Part shown: piece by piece, positions 1 to 7,800 of the stretch
How the letters are laid out: every line of letters begins with the position of its first letter
How positions within the stretch are numbered: position 1 is the stretch's first letter
Assembly (NCBI RefSeq): GCF_014656435.1
Contig: NZ_BNCK01000014.1
Location: 1-61,451, forward strand
Length of the DNA stretch: 61,451 nucleotides
Reading direction: 5' to 3'
DNA from: Thalassotalea marina
GTDB taxonomy: Bacteria > Pseudomonadota > Gammaproteobacteria > Enterobacterales > Alteromonadaceae
The notes under the pieces: generated by a model
Told to the model about the DNA's origin: nothing
Databases searched by the model: none
Seen by the model: the letters and a program-made list of their open reading frames with translations, nothing else
Made by a program: the position numbers and the translations under genes

Positions 1-130
1 GTAAATTTTCAGCGTTGCTGGCTCCCCGTCAGCCGGATTGGGTTGCATCGCAGGGGTGTCGAAAGAGTCAACTGCGGTCCAAAGCTGTTGGACTTGGGTG
101 AAAAGGGCGTTTATTCTTCCTATACGTTGT

Positions 131-370
131 CGGCAGCGGGCCAAAAAGGAATACGTCCATGCCCATCGAGGTGAAACCGGCTGTGAGCGCGGGTTCAAGC
201 ATATAGCCCGACAGGCGCGTATCCTTGCCGATCACGACACGATGGCGGTGGTCACCGCGACGAAAGACACGGCCAGCCGCCATGCCGACGCGCAAGGCGG
301 TTTCCGCCGTCATCGCGCCTTCGTTGGCTTTGCCACGAATACCGTCTGTGCCGAAATATTTGCGCACCAT
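131..370 (-). pseudogene. glmM: 5' fragment of phosphoglucosamine mutase gene (glmM)
   Basis: The reading frame encodes the first ~80 residues of GlmM, the enzyme that interconverts glucosamine-6-phosphate and glucosamine-1-phosphate for cell-wall synthesis. It starts [16 protein letters not shown], the conserved N-terminus, and homology stops after GPLPT, where family members continue into the active-site serine region; the catalytic and substrate domains are absent. GC content is clearly higher than in the rest of the window, so the piece is foreign. Truncated glmM fragments are known passengers of ISCR2/sul2 resistance segments, which is the likeliest source, but neither sul2 nor ISCR2 is inside the window. 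It cannot make a functional enzyme. Confidence 0.8.
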
Positions 371-440
371 AAGGTCGATTATCCTGTCGTCGGGTCGCCC
401 TCAAAGGGGACATGCCTGCTGAACATACAGACACGCTTGA

Positions 441-683
441 TATGTTTGGAACGATTGTGCTCGACTCATTTCAAATTGCATTATTTATTATAATTCCGCG
501 TTACTATCGGCATTTTTACAAATCCAAGAGAGGAACGGTAGGCAAGATGTGGTTGATGTTATTTCTCGGCTTTCACCTGTTGCTTGGCAACACATTAATC
601 TAAATGGGGAATATGCCTTTAATAAAGACCGCAAAGAAATCGACTTAGCTGGTTTACTTAGTGATGTAGAATCAATAAGTTAA
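441..683 (+). pseudogene. tnpA: 3' end of a Tn3-family transposase gene (tnpA)
   Basis: This frame has no start codon and is open from a stop at 438-440. It encodes the Tn3-family transposase C-terminus: NDCARLISNCIIYYNSALLS followed by LSPVAWQHINLNGEY, the signature block that ends these transposases, then a short tail to the TAA at 681-683. The catalytic DDE region upstream is missing, cut at about 435-440 where the foreign glmM-linked DNA joins. A GGGGTC-type terminal sequence follows within 35 bp, as expected for the tnpA-side end of such a transposon. A dead remnant. Confidence 0.8.
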
Positions 684-716
684 AGAATGCCATCTGTTTG
701 TATTTCTAATTCAAAA

Positions 717-775
717 GGGGTCCTGTGGAAGAACCGACAAATTTGTCAAATTTGTCGGTTCTTCCACAGGACCCC
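717..775. repeat. Perfect 59-bp palindrome of Tn3-type end sequence
   Basis: Two 29-bp arms, GGGGTCCTGTGGAAGAACCG... and its exact complement, are separated by one base at 746. Tn3-family terminal repeats begin GGGG and lie close to the tnpA stop, so this looks like two transposon ends fused head to head, or a terminal repeat with an internal palindromic extension. Such a dyad could form a cruciform. It also disrupts the reading frame that continues at 781. Confidence 0.85.
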
Positions 776-780
776 CTATA

Positions 781-1191
781 GATTCAGAAATTCCACGACT
801 GGAAAAAATAATAGAAAATCTACTCAGCTCAAAAGAGATTGTTGAGGAAATAGATATTTTACCCAAACATGATGATGTTGCAGTGGAGATGTTTAAAATC
901 CGTTTAGCTTTTGAACGATTAATTTTGGAATTCACAGAAGCAAAAGTTGCCCCTTTTGATGTGCCGTTTCGCCCTAATGTACCGAAGCCTTTAGGAGCTA
1001 TGTTAAGTTATTTGAAAGGTACGTCATCAATTCCATCAAACATTTTGAATAGTGTAAGTGAAATAATATCTATCTGTAATTACGCTATTCATGAGCATGA
1101 AGTTTCAAACAAGCAACTTAATTTTGTCAGAAAATCTTATCCATACTTATATAAAGCTTTAGAAAATGAGTTCAGAGAAGAATATTTATAA
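781..1191 (+). pseudogene. Decapitated hypothetical gene
   Basis: The frame runs without interruption from the transposon-end palindrome into an ordinary coding sequence of about 136 codons. The first internal ATG is at 883, leaving 102 residues (MEMFKIRLAFERLILEF...). The original start was evidently removed when the Tn3-type end inserted. The product is soluble and helix-rich, with no motif that I recognise. The stop is followed at once by ACAAGCTGTTTAATCGGG, resembling the first half of a chromosomal-integron attC site, so the gene may be a former integron cassette. Confidence 0.5.
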
Positions 1192-1511
1192 CAAGCTGTT
1201 TAATCGGGACTTTTTGTAGAATTACTCAATATTGAAAAGTGGCATTGAAATTTTAAAGTCAGTGCGTGAAAAACTTTCTGTATTAGATCCAAACTTCCTT
1301 AAATTTGACGTAGAAATGCGATTTGAGGTGTAATTTATATAAATTTTTATAACTGTTTATTCAAAAATAGAAATTCTACAGTCTCGTTAACAACGCACGC
1401 TTATAGCACATTTGAGACTGTCAGATTTGATTGGGTTCTGTTAATCGAGTCTAACAGATTGAGTTAAGACTTATCCACTTAACGTATGACATTTAAATCC
1501 AATATCAATTA
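1192..1511. other. Intergenic scrap region
   Basis: No intact gene. A 38-codon carboxy-terminal scrap in the + direction ends at the TAA at 1331-1333 (tail LDPNFLKFDVEMRFEV). A dyad ACAGTCTC...GAGACTGT follows at about 1378-1425, and a single DnaA-box-like TTATCCACT lies at 1471-1479. The region separates the transposon debris from the par operon. Confidence 0.4.
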
Positions 1512-1850
1512 TTAGCCTTCTTCTAACAGTAGTTGATAACTCTTTTTTTGAAGTGAAAGCAATTCGCTTTCTAGCTCTGGATGCACGGCAACAGTTCTAA
1601 TCAAAAATGAATCAGGCACATCTTCTAGCTGCAATGAAAGTTTTCTATAAAGTCTACTTGCCGCTTTTTGAATAAAAGCTCGACTAACATTTCTATCTTT
1701 CGCAATAGACTGAGCACTTTCTCCATTGACCAATAAACGCTCCAGAACTTCAATTGTTTTTGGTTCAAATTTGTGCGAACCAGAGGTAGCCAAAAAGCAT
1801 AACCTCTCTTTAGTGAGTCTAAAATTGTGAACAGGACTGACTTTAGGCAT
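1512..1850 (-). CDS. KorA/TrfB-like plasmid regulator
   Basis: The 112-residue protein resembles KorA (TrfB), the helix-turn-helix repressor of IncP-type plasmids that coordinates replication and partition genes. Residues ~33-75 (IEVLERLLVNGESAQSIAKD, then RNVSRAFIQKAASRLYRKL) match the KorA helix-turn-helix, and the PDSFLIRTVAVHPEL segment matches the hinge after it. ATG at 1850 is chosen because GGAGA sits 6 nt upstream; an upstream in-frame ATG at 1868 lacks a good ribosome-binding site. It overlaps the preceding gene by 8 nt, so translation is probably coupled. Last gene of the par operon. GCTAAAC half-sites upstream of parA are candidate targets. Confidence 0.65.
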   Translation of the reverse strand: MPKVSPVHNFRLTKERLCFLATSGSHKFEPKTIEVLERLLVNGESAQSIAKDRNVSRAFIQKAASRLYRKLSLQLEDVPDSFLIRTVAVHPELESELLSLQKKSYQLLLEEG

Positions 1851-2238
1851 ACAAATCTCCTTCAACAATAACTTTAAAGTTGTTTTGGAAAACTACTTCT
1901 GGTTTATCTGCAATATCAGCTAACATTCTGAATATTTGCGAATTATCACCGCCTCTAACAGACTGTTTTTTTCCAGTGAGTGTATGAATGATATGTTCCC
2001 AATCTTTAACTGAATTAGGTAACCAACCAGCCCTAAGCGACGTCTCCATTAAAATAGTAAGTAACCACTTCTTTGCATAGAGTTGCCCTGTAGATATATA
2101 AAAAACTTTTTTAGGTATAAAATCTCTACCAGATTGGTTTGAAATAAACGCAGCTAATTCGTCAAAACTCGCATTAAACAAATCAGTTTCCAATAAAAAA
2201 GTTACCAATTTTTGTTCGAATAATTTGCTATCTTCCAT
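1843..2238 (-). CDS. Hypothetical protein of the par operon
   Basis: A 131-residue soluble protein with no family that I recognise. It starts 3 nt after parB, with GGAGT before the ATG, and overlaps the KorA-like gene by 8 nt, so all four genes read as one transcript. The N-terminal half is acidic and helical; the middle holds a KKWLLTILMETSLRAGW segment. Its place between parB and a global regulator suggests a role in plasmid maintenance, but this is inference from position only. Confidence 0.7.
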   Translation of the reverse strand: MEDSKLFEQKLVTFLLETDLFNASFDELAAFISNQSGRDFIPKKVFYISTGQLYAKKWLLTILMETSLRAGWLPNSVKDWEHIIHTLTGKKQSVRGGDNSQIFRMLADIADKPEVVFQNNFKVIVEGDLYA

Positions 2239-2241
2239 GAG

Positions 2242-3219
2242 TTACTCCTTAATAATTTTTACTTTTAACTTTTTAGGTAAACTAATAGTTATAAGTTGAT
2301 TATCGGGAGTATTGATCACCAACGCATTCCCTCTTGCTAAAATTGTACTAGCTTGGATTTTCATTTCAAAACCATCATCTAGATTCGATTTTACTGAGCT
2401 TTGTGCTGTTTTACTCGCTTTATTTAAAGATCCCTCATTAAGATCTTTAGGATCACTAACGTTGGGGGTTACTTTTTGCTTTCCAGACAGCTCTTGCCAC
2501 TTCAACTTCGTTGCTTTTGCGATCGATACTGGCAATTCATCATTTTTGTACTGAGCGATAAGTTTAGAATAATCCTCTGGGGATTTCTCATAGATCCGGT
2601 TCAGTGTAAGAAGTGTATCTTTATCTTTGATATCATTGTTCTTTAAATCTGATTTTAACTGCTCCGAAACTCGAGCTAAAGCACGCCACCTTGATAGGTT
2701 AACTCTTGAATTAGGTTGATTATGGTCAGCTAGAAATTTTTTCAGTTCATCAGAACCCAGTGACTTTTCCAGAGATACTAACTTGTTAGCAACATCGAAC
2801 ACAGAGCCTGGGTCATGAAAATGATTAGCAGAGATCTGAATAATGTCTCGAGACGTTCTTTTATCTAATCCTTCAATCGAAACATCAGCATGAACAAGAC
2901 ATTGAATAGTACGATGTTTTTTTCCTTCATACTGTTTGAAAAGTAGATCTTTTGCGCGCTTACGCATTTCTCCATCAACAATCAAGAAACGGCCATCTGG
3001 TTGAGCCTCTACCTTTATTGGTTTTATAAGACCTACGTTATCAATACTTGCAGCTAACCCTTCTAAATCATAATCTGAAATATCGTTCCGATATTGGTCT
3101 TTATCAAAATCAATAATTGAGAGCTCAATATCATCAAGGTAATCCTTATCTTTCATTGATTTTATTTTTTTTGATGCATTTCCAAAACCTGCAATACCAA
3201 GTGTGCTTTTAGTTGACAT
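2242..3219 (-). CDS. parB: ParB-family partition protein
   Basis: A 325-residue ParB-like protein, the centromere-binding partner of ParA in plasmid segregation. Residues ~33-95 form the ParB/Srx-type N-terminal domain (LEGLAASIDNVGLIKPIKV, then GRFLIVDGEMRKRA, corresponding to the conserved GERRxRA nucleotide-binding box in variant form). A helix-turn-helix-rich centre (~120-215) follows, and the C-terminal ~60 residues are a separate dimerisation-like tail ending KKLKVKIIKE. It lies 3 nt downstream of parA with a GGAGT ribosome-binding site. The linker 235-275 is low complexity (Ser, Asn, Lys). Confidence 0.9.
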   Translation of the reverse strand: MSTKSTLGIAGFGNASKKIKSMKDKDYLDDIELSIIDFDKDQYRNDISDYDLEGLAASIDNVGLIKPIKVEAQPDGRFLIVDGEMRKRAKDLLFKQYEGKKHRTIQCLVHADVSIEGLDKRTSRDIIQISANHFHDPGSVFDVANKLVSLEKSLGSDELKKFLADHNQPNSRVNLSRWRALARVSEQLKSDLKNNDIKDKDTLLTLNRIYEKSPEDYSKLIAQYKNDELPVSIAKATKLKWQELSGKQKVTPNVSDPKDLNEGSLNKASKTAQSSVKSNLDDGFEMKIQASTILARGNALVINTPDNQLITISLPKKLKVKIIKE

Positions 3220-3222
3220 CTC

Positions 3223-4089
3223 TTACTCCTTAAGTTCAGGGAAAACAATGAAGAAATTAGATAAGAGTGAATAAGCACCTGCCTTTCGATTAGCATTATT
3301 AGCGTTCACCCAGACAGGTTCACCGTCCTCAGTTGAATCTTCAAGCCATGAATTGATTTTTATTGGCTCACCGATAAAGTGTTCCCCGTATTCTTTCATC
3401 CATAATTGAACACGCTCTTTTTGGCGATTGCTGTTCCCTCGAAATCGGTTAATCATAAAACCATGGAATTTCAACTCATCATTGTATTTTTCATGTATTT
3501 CATTAACCTTACTAATAAAATTTTCAATTACATCACCCGAATATTTATTTGGCTCTACTAAACAAACAACATCGGTTGCGGCACACAAACCTGATATTAA
3601 AGGTAGACCTAAAAATGATGGTGGAGTATCGATAAAAATATAATCATATTGTTTCTTTAGTTGTTTTATATTCTTAGCAAAAGAAACTAACTGCCTGTCA
3701 ACAACATCAGCAATGATATCATTTGCGTTAATGTCACCGATTTTTGATCCAGCTACACGCTCAATTAATTCAGCAAAAGCATCGTTTGTAAGGTCTTGTG
3801 GAAAACTATTGATACCATCATCACCGGGTATAACATCAATACCGTGCATACCTTTTAAAGGAGTCAGTTCAGGTTCTTCTGTAAAAAGTAGAGAAGAGTA
3901 ACAATCAGTATTCACAGCTAACATTTCAGGATCACAAAATGTACTAGAACTGTTTTTCTGAGGGTCGACATCAATTAAGAGCACTTTAGCTCTTTTATGA
4001 ACAGCAGCAATTAAACAACCTTGCACACTAAATAAAGTTTTACCGACACCACCTTTTTGGGCAGCATATAAAATCACTCTGGCACTCAT
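3223..4089 (-). CDS. parA: ParA-family partition ATPase
   Basis: A 288-residue Walker-type ATPase that positions plasmid copies through ParB. The deviant Walker A motif KGGVGKT is at 12-18, the A' motif LLIDVDPQ at 37-44, and Walker B YIFIDTPP in the middle. There is no N-terminal helix-turn-helix, so it is the short type Ib-like length, although its ParB is long. I chose the ATG at 4089 (MSARVILYAAQ) because GGAA lies 8 nt upstream; an in-frame ATG at 4101 would add four residues. First gene of the par operon. Dyads immediately upstream probably serve autoregulation. Confidence 0.92.
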   Translation of the reverse strand: MSARVILYAAQKGGVGKTLFSVQGCLIAAVHKRAKVLLIDVDPQKNSSSTFCDPEMLAVNTDCYSSLLFTEEPELTPLKGMHGIDVIPGDDGINSFPQDLTNDAFAELIERVAGSKIGDINANDIIADVVDRQLVSFAKNIKQLKKQYDYIFIDTPPSFLGLPLISGLCAATDVVCLVEPNKYSGDVIENFISKVNEIHEKYNDELKFHGFMINRFRGNSNRQKERVQLWMKEYGEHFIGEPIKINSWLEDSTEDGEPVWVNANNANRKAGAYSLLSNFFIVFPELKE

Positions 4090-4101
4090 AAGATATTCCA
4101 T

Positions 4102-4373
4102 TTTTAAAGAATTATTGCCAGTGAGATGTGCACGCTAAACCATCTCACCACGTTTAGATTGAGCCGGTGAATGCTCAAGCCTTACATTAACAAAGCTAAA
4201 CCCTTATGTAAACATCCATGAGAAATAAAAATGATCAAGGCTTAGAGAAGCAGGTAGAATCATAGAATGATGAAGAATCAAAAAAAGCCACTTGAAACCA
4301 GCACGCGATACGTTAACCAACCACAAGCCCAATAACCCATAAAGAACTAAACAACAACAGCCCCAAGGGCGGA
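4102..4373. promoter_or_regulatory. par operon control region with dyad and KorA-like half-sites
   Basis: There is no gene here. An 8-bp inverted repeat GTGAGATG (4121-4128) and CATCTCAC (4141-4148) brackets 12 nt just upstream of parA. Half-sites resembling the KorA operator GTTTAGCTAAAC occur as GCTAAAC at 4134-4140, GTTTAG at 4152-4157 and GCTAAAC at 4195-4201. The operon encodes a KorA-like protein, so these are plausible operators; a partition centromere could also lie here. Confidence 0.45.
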
Positions 4374-5684
4374 CTATATAGAAGCGAGCCTAATGTCCCT
4401 TACAAATTCGAGTTTTTCCCAGTAACGTTTAACTGTTTTAACGGATACCTTTGCAAACAACGCTAACTCGCTTTGAGTGACACTTGTTTTATTTTCATTT
4501 AACACACTCTGTAATTTAGTTAGAGTGCTATCCCTCTTCTTTTTAGCCGCGTTTAAAGCCCCCACGCGTAACTTCTCTTTTCGTTGCTCCGGTGTTAAGC
4601 GCACCTTTTGTTGCGTTTGATAGAGAAAGTCTGCGTTCATGCCTAGATTAGACTCTAAAAATAGGTGTAGAGTGGATTTCTTATAGTTGTATTTTGTTGT
4701 TTTAGCCGTTTCCAAATATTGGTGTAATTCTTCATGCGGTAAATGAATGAATTCATCGTTTAATTGTTCGATTTCAGAGTTGCATCGTTTTATATCTTTA
4801 TGCATCTGAGTAAGAGCCACAAACAAAATAAAAGCTGTATTATCACGCTGGCCAACCGTAACACCTCTAGATCTGCAGTGATGAACAATATTCAGATAGT
4901 TTTTTAACCACCAGTGTTTAATGTTATGCTTTCCATTATTAACTTGAGACTTGCTTTTGGATTTAGTACTCGATCTTTTAAAAGTAACCACATTATCCTG
5001 CTCTATATAAACACCAAAAGACTTACACAAAGATTCATAGGTATATGGTTCATCAATGATGACGTGTTCGGTAACAACTCTCCCCGAACGAGTGTGAACC
5101 GACCCTGGTAACCTAAGCATTCTTGACGGATCTAGGCTAGCAGATGAGTCTATCCACCAATTTTGACCTTTGCCAAGTCTATGGATAATGTTTTTTGTCA
5201 ACTCTTTCCAACGTAATACTTGCTGTTTATATGCAGGAATCGAGTCATAGATCCAATAGAGATGTAGACCTCCACTACCGCTACGTACATACCCTGAAGG
5301 ATAAGGGATATCCTGTTCAACGATGACTCTAAATACATCATTGATAAGTGATTCTTCTTCCTCTTCAGTTAACGTTTTATGAGAGACAGTATCTATATCA
5401 ATATAAGTTGCTCTTAAGGATGATAATTGTTTGGAATTTCTCCAGTTGAAGAATTCGTTTGGAGAAAAGAAGTAGTCAGACTGTTTATCAATCTGTGATT
5501 TAGAAAGGATATCACGTGCAGATTCACAACGTTTGTTGGCATGTTCACCAATAGGGGTCCATTTATTTGCATAGCCACCTTCATTTATAGATCTACGCCA
5601 AACAAATCTTAGATTGGACTCCTCCCCAAACCCTAGTTGTTCTAGCAGAGAGCTTGAATTTATGTTGTAGCTATATTTCTGCAC
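4374..5684 (-). CDS. RepB-type primase / plasmid replication protein
   Basis: A 436-residue protein with an archaeo-eukaryotic-type primase core. The metal-binding motif YIDID is at 94-98, the GSGGLHLYW motif with its histidine at 141, and SLDPSRMLRLPG at 183-194, the arrangement found in plasmid RepB-family primases. The last ~80 residues hold a basic segment and a helix-turn-helix (TQSELALFAKVSVKTVKRYW). It probably primes or initiates plasmid replication. The start is a GTG at 5684, with AGGT 6 nt upstream; no ATG fits the N-terminus better. It is transcribed toward parA, and its own upstream region holds a palindrome shared with the 0.5-kb repeats. Alternative: an accessory primase with the true initiator elsewhere. 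Confidence 0.75.
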   Translation of the reverse strand: MQKYSYNINSSSLLEQLGFGEESNLRFVWRRSINEGGYANKWTPIGEHANKRCESARDILSKSQIDKQSDYFFSPNEFFNWRNSKQLSSLRATYIDIDTVSHKTLTEEEEESLINDVFRVIVEQDIPYPSGYVRSGSGGLHLYWIYDSIPAYKQQVLRWKELTKNIIHRLGKGQNWWIDSSASLDPSRMLRLPGSVHTRSGRVVTEHVIIDEPYTYESLCKSFGVYIEQDNVVTFKRSSTKSKSKSQVNNGKHNIKHWWLKNYLNIVHHCRSRGVTVGQRDNTAFILFVALTQMHKDIKRCNSEIEQLNDEFIHLPHEELHQYLETAKTTKYNYKKSTLHLFLESNLGMNADFLYQTQQKVRLTPEQRKEKLRVGALNAAKKKRDSTLTKLQSVLNENKTSVTQSELALFAKVSVKTVKRYWEKLEFVRDIRLASI

Positions 5685-5743
5685 TGTCTACCTGCTTGTC
5701 AATAAAAACTTGATATAATTTTCAGACACAGCTAGACTATTAA

Positions 5744-5764
5744 CCGTTACAGATTCTGTAACGG
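5744..5764. promoter_or_regulatory. Palindrome CCGTTACAGATTCTGTAACGG upstream of the replication gene
   Basis: Ten-base arms flank a single central T. The core TTACAGA-W-TCTGTAA also occurs in each of the five complete 0.5-kb repeats at the other end of the window. Lying 60 bp upstream of the replication gene start, it is a likely operator or replication/partition protein site. Confidence 0.55.
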
Positions 5765-6256
5765 AAATACCTGATGCTAACTGTCTGCTGTTAGTGTATT
5801 AAGAGCTATAAGTCATTAGCTTGGCGGTTAAATGACTTTTAGCTTCAATCCTATTATTTAAATATATTCATTCTTTTCATCTCACACTTTTGTATAAAAA
5901 CTCTTTGGAAAGTACCCTGTTTAGAAATTTACTTCGTCAAAAAGCAATAATTTCCTGATGTAGATATATTTATATTCTGTATATAATTTTAATTATTTGT
6001 GCCTAGCCCTGTAAATATTGCAATTAGATCCTATTCATGATCTTATTAGTACCCAATTTTGTATTTTTAATGGTTTTATTAAATTAATCTATTCTCTAAA
6101 CATTTGCGTTGGTTACCCCTTAAAGGTAAATATCAAAGGGGTAATTGAACAACTCACTAAGAACAAGAGAGTAATAATACAAGTTGAGAGCAAACAAAAG
6201 ATCATGGTATTCGCTTTATAATCCCTTAAAGTAAACAATACCTACCAAAACGGAGG

Positions 6257-6274
6257 GTGTATGAAAATATACAC
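6257..6274. promoter_or_regulatory. GTGTAT-N6-ATACAC operator
   Basis: Perfect 6-bp arms with a 6-nt spacer (gaaaat), matching the motif that recurs at the transfer operon and elsewhere. It lies 183 bp before the small secreted-protein gene's first codon, and may act together with the second site at 6398. Confidence 0.55.
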
Positions 6275-6377
6275 AGCCATTTGTAAAAGATCAACTAATG
6301 TGTAATTGATCAAATATCCTAAATTGTCAATTTCAACATTATTTTGGGAACTCATCTCATAATTCTTTTGATTGTCT

Positions 6378-6415
6378 TTGACACACCCCAAAAGTATGTG
6401 TATTTTTTTATACAC
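6378..6415 (+). promoter_or_regulatory. Promoter with overlapping GTGTAT-N6-ATACAC operator
   Basis: A -35 TTGACA (6378-6383) and a -10 TATTTT (6401-6406) are spaced by 17 nt. The operator GTGTAT-tttttt-ATACAC (6398-6415) covers the -10, so bound protein would block transcription of the gene at 6457. Confidence 0.6.
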
Positions 6416-6456
6416 AACCAGTGAATTTGTTCTGTGTTTAAATTAAAGGAATAAAG

Positions 6457-6753
6457 ATGAGGCTTTTTACTATTGTTCTAGCGACGACATTTATGGCAAC
6501 TGCAAGTGCGAAGGAAACTGAAACTAACCCCGTAGTTGACATATCCACAATATCTAACCGCCTGGGTCACGTTCCCTGCAACAAATTTAAGGGAGATCAT
6601 AAGCTGCATTGTCAATTGACATCCAAAATTCTTGAACTCTCTTTTACTGAGTATTGCCTAACCACTGATTGTTCACGTGCTACAACCACAGATATGCTGG
6701 CCTGGATTGAGAAAAAAAAATCTATACTTGACAAAATGGATAAACGAAACTGA
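6457..6753 (+). CDS. Small secreted cysteine-containing protein
   Basis: A 98-residue protein with a signal peptide (MRLFTIVLATTFMATASA) and a mature part of ~80 residues carrying four cysteines (PCNKF, LHCQL, YCLTTDC), probably disulfide-bonded in the periplasm. No family recognised. AAGGAATAAAG precedes the ATG. Its promoter bears the same operator as the transfer operon, so it is likely co-regulated with conjugation and might act at the cell surface, but this is inference. The stop lies only 9 bp from the proposed edge of the integrated element, which therefore leaves it intact. Confidence 0.75.
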   Translation: MRLFTIVLATTFMATASAKETETNPVVDISTISNRLGHVPCNKFKGDHKLHCQLTSKILELSFTEYCLTTDCSRATTTDMLAWIEKKKSILDKMDKRN

Positions 6754-6761
6754 TTTCTGGG

Positions 6762-6771
6762 TAAGTGTACA
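6762..6771. other. Candidate left attachment core
   Basis: TAAGTGTACA here and TAAGGGTACA at 12853-12862 share nine of ten bases in direct orientation. The TnsA-like frame on the minus strand loses homology exactly here. Confidence 0.4.
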
Positions 6772-7010
6772 TAATTAAAATAGTCGACAGTTTTAAGCTC
6801 CATTTGACTCTCCCATTCAACAGGTTCTTTGGATTTTAACGAGGGGTGACAACCTACCACTCGTCCTCTAGTTGGCTTTACTGGCTTTCTTACTCGGTTA
6901 TTTTTTGTAAACTCCAAAAAGTTTTTTGATAAAAATTTTTTATTTGTATGTTTACTGTAATCGCCTGTTTTTAAAGACATAACATTTATGTACTTTGTTG
7001 CATGTAACAT
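6771..7010 (-). pseudogene. Truncated TnsA-like transposon endonuclease N-terminus
   Basis: The frame starts MLHATKYINV at 7010. Residues ~40-80 (RKPVKPTRGRVVGCHPSLKS, then EPVEWESQMELKTVDYFNY) resemble the N-terminal nuclease domain of TnsA-family proteins, which cut the 5' ends of Tn7-like transposons (compare the usual R(G/R)..G..PS.K....WESQLE pattern). The catalytic acidic and lysine residues further on are missing because the sequence changes at the proposed element edge. The frame runs on to 6612 by chance, opposite the secreted-protein gene. Family assignment is tentative, from one motif block. Confidence 0.45.
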
Positions 7011-7134
7011 TGGCTAACCTACTGTTTGTTATATTTTTATAATGGTGTTTCTTTTTTTCATTTTATTTTGATTAATTGATATGTTTATTGTGGCAAAATA
7101 TTGAAGACTACTTTTCTGAAACTAAGGAATATCT

Positions 7135-7770
7135 ATGCGATACAGCATCACTGACTATCAAGAGGGATGGGAACACCTCGGCATACTGAAAACACCTGCC
7201 GATCCTCATAAATTGGCACAAATGTTTGAGGCAAAAATATACGGTGATAGAGACGGTGACGGTATTCGTTTTTGGATTCCATCTCTCTATATATTAGGTG
7301 GGGACATTGATACTGCCAAAATGTATATAGATAGATATCTTGAAGATTACCCTGATGAATATTTTCTTGCTGCTCCCCAATTTATCGTCTCTTCCCTCTT
7401 AATTTTCATCAAGACAAACAAATCATGTCATATAAATAGCACTGGCGATAAACATCTTAGAAAAATGCAAGCTGCTAATTTATATTTGCTACCCATCATA
7501 CTGGGTAGAGATATTACGGACAAAAAAATTTCGAATTTAACTAACCACAGTCATTTTGAGTTTGCTGCTAGCTTTCCTCAATGGTTTTATGATTTGTGGA
7601 CTAATGAAGACAAAGAAATATTAGCGAAAGCGTCTGACACTGTTTTCAATAACATGTTTATTAAAACCATAAACGAATTTAGAAAAGAATTGGCGTCATT
7701 GAAACCCGGGCAACAACGTAGCGATCTTATTAGAGAGCAGGATTATTTCTTATCATTAATGACCCAATAG
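7135..7770 (+). CDS. Hypothetical protein, cargo of the SE element
   Basis: A 211-residue soluble protein (MRYSITDYQEGWEHLGILKT...) that I do not recognise. It is rich in aromatic residues and has a helical middle (YILGGDIDTAKMYIDRYLEDYPDEYF) suggestive of a TPR-like pair of helices. AAGGAATATCT precedes the ATG. It is the only complete gene between the left edge of the element and srap, and is convergent with srap, as expected of cargo. Possibly a defence or stress gene; no evidence beyond location. Confidence 0.7.
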   Translation: MRYSITDYQEGWEHLGILKTPADPHKLAQMFEAKIYGDRDGDGIRFWIPSLYILGGDIDTAKMYIDRYLEDYPDEYFLAAPQFIVSSLLIFIKTNKSCHINSTGDKHLRKMQAANLYLLPIILGRDITDKKISNLTNHSHFEFAASFPQWFYDLWTNEDKEILAKASDTVFNNMFIKTINEFRKELASLKPGQQRSDLIREQDYFLSLMTQ

Positions 7771-7800
7771 ATTCGAGATTATTATAGTGAGACCCAGTGA

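Larger units (their letters stand above)
5685..6456. other. Gene-poor control region, candidate replication origin
   Basis: No convincing gene in 770 bp; a TTG-started frame at 6018-6221 lacks a ribosome-binding site. The region is AT-rich and holds the 5744-5764 palindrome, a loose dyad AAGTCAT...ATGACTT near 5811-5840, a 9-bp inverted repeat TTACCCCTT (6113-6121) / AAGGGGTAA (6136-6144), and two GTGTAT-N6-ATACAC operators. Position beside the replication gene makes it a candidate oriV, but no clear iteron array is visible. Confidence 0.4.

Noticed and set aside
38..493. A long plus-strand reading frame over the left edge
   Set aside because: It is antisense to the glmM fragment, which has clear homology; the high GC content makes spurious open frames likely.
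6018..6221. A 67-codon frame starting at TTG
   Set aside because: Weak start, no ribosome-binding site, and it contains the TTACCCCTT/AAGGGGTAA dyad.
6612..6770. Left part of the TnsA-like minus-strand frame as coding
   Set aside because: It loses similarity at 6771 and runs opposite a well-supported secreted-protein gene.
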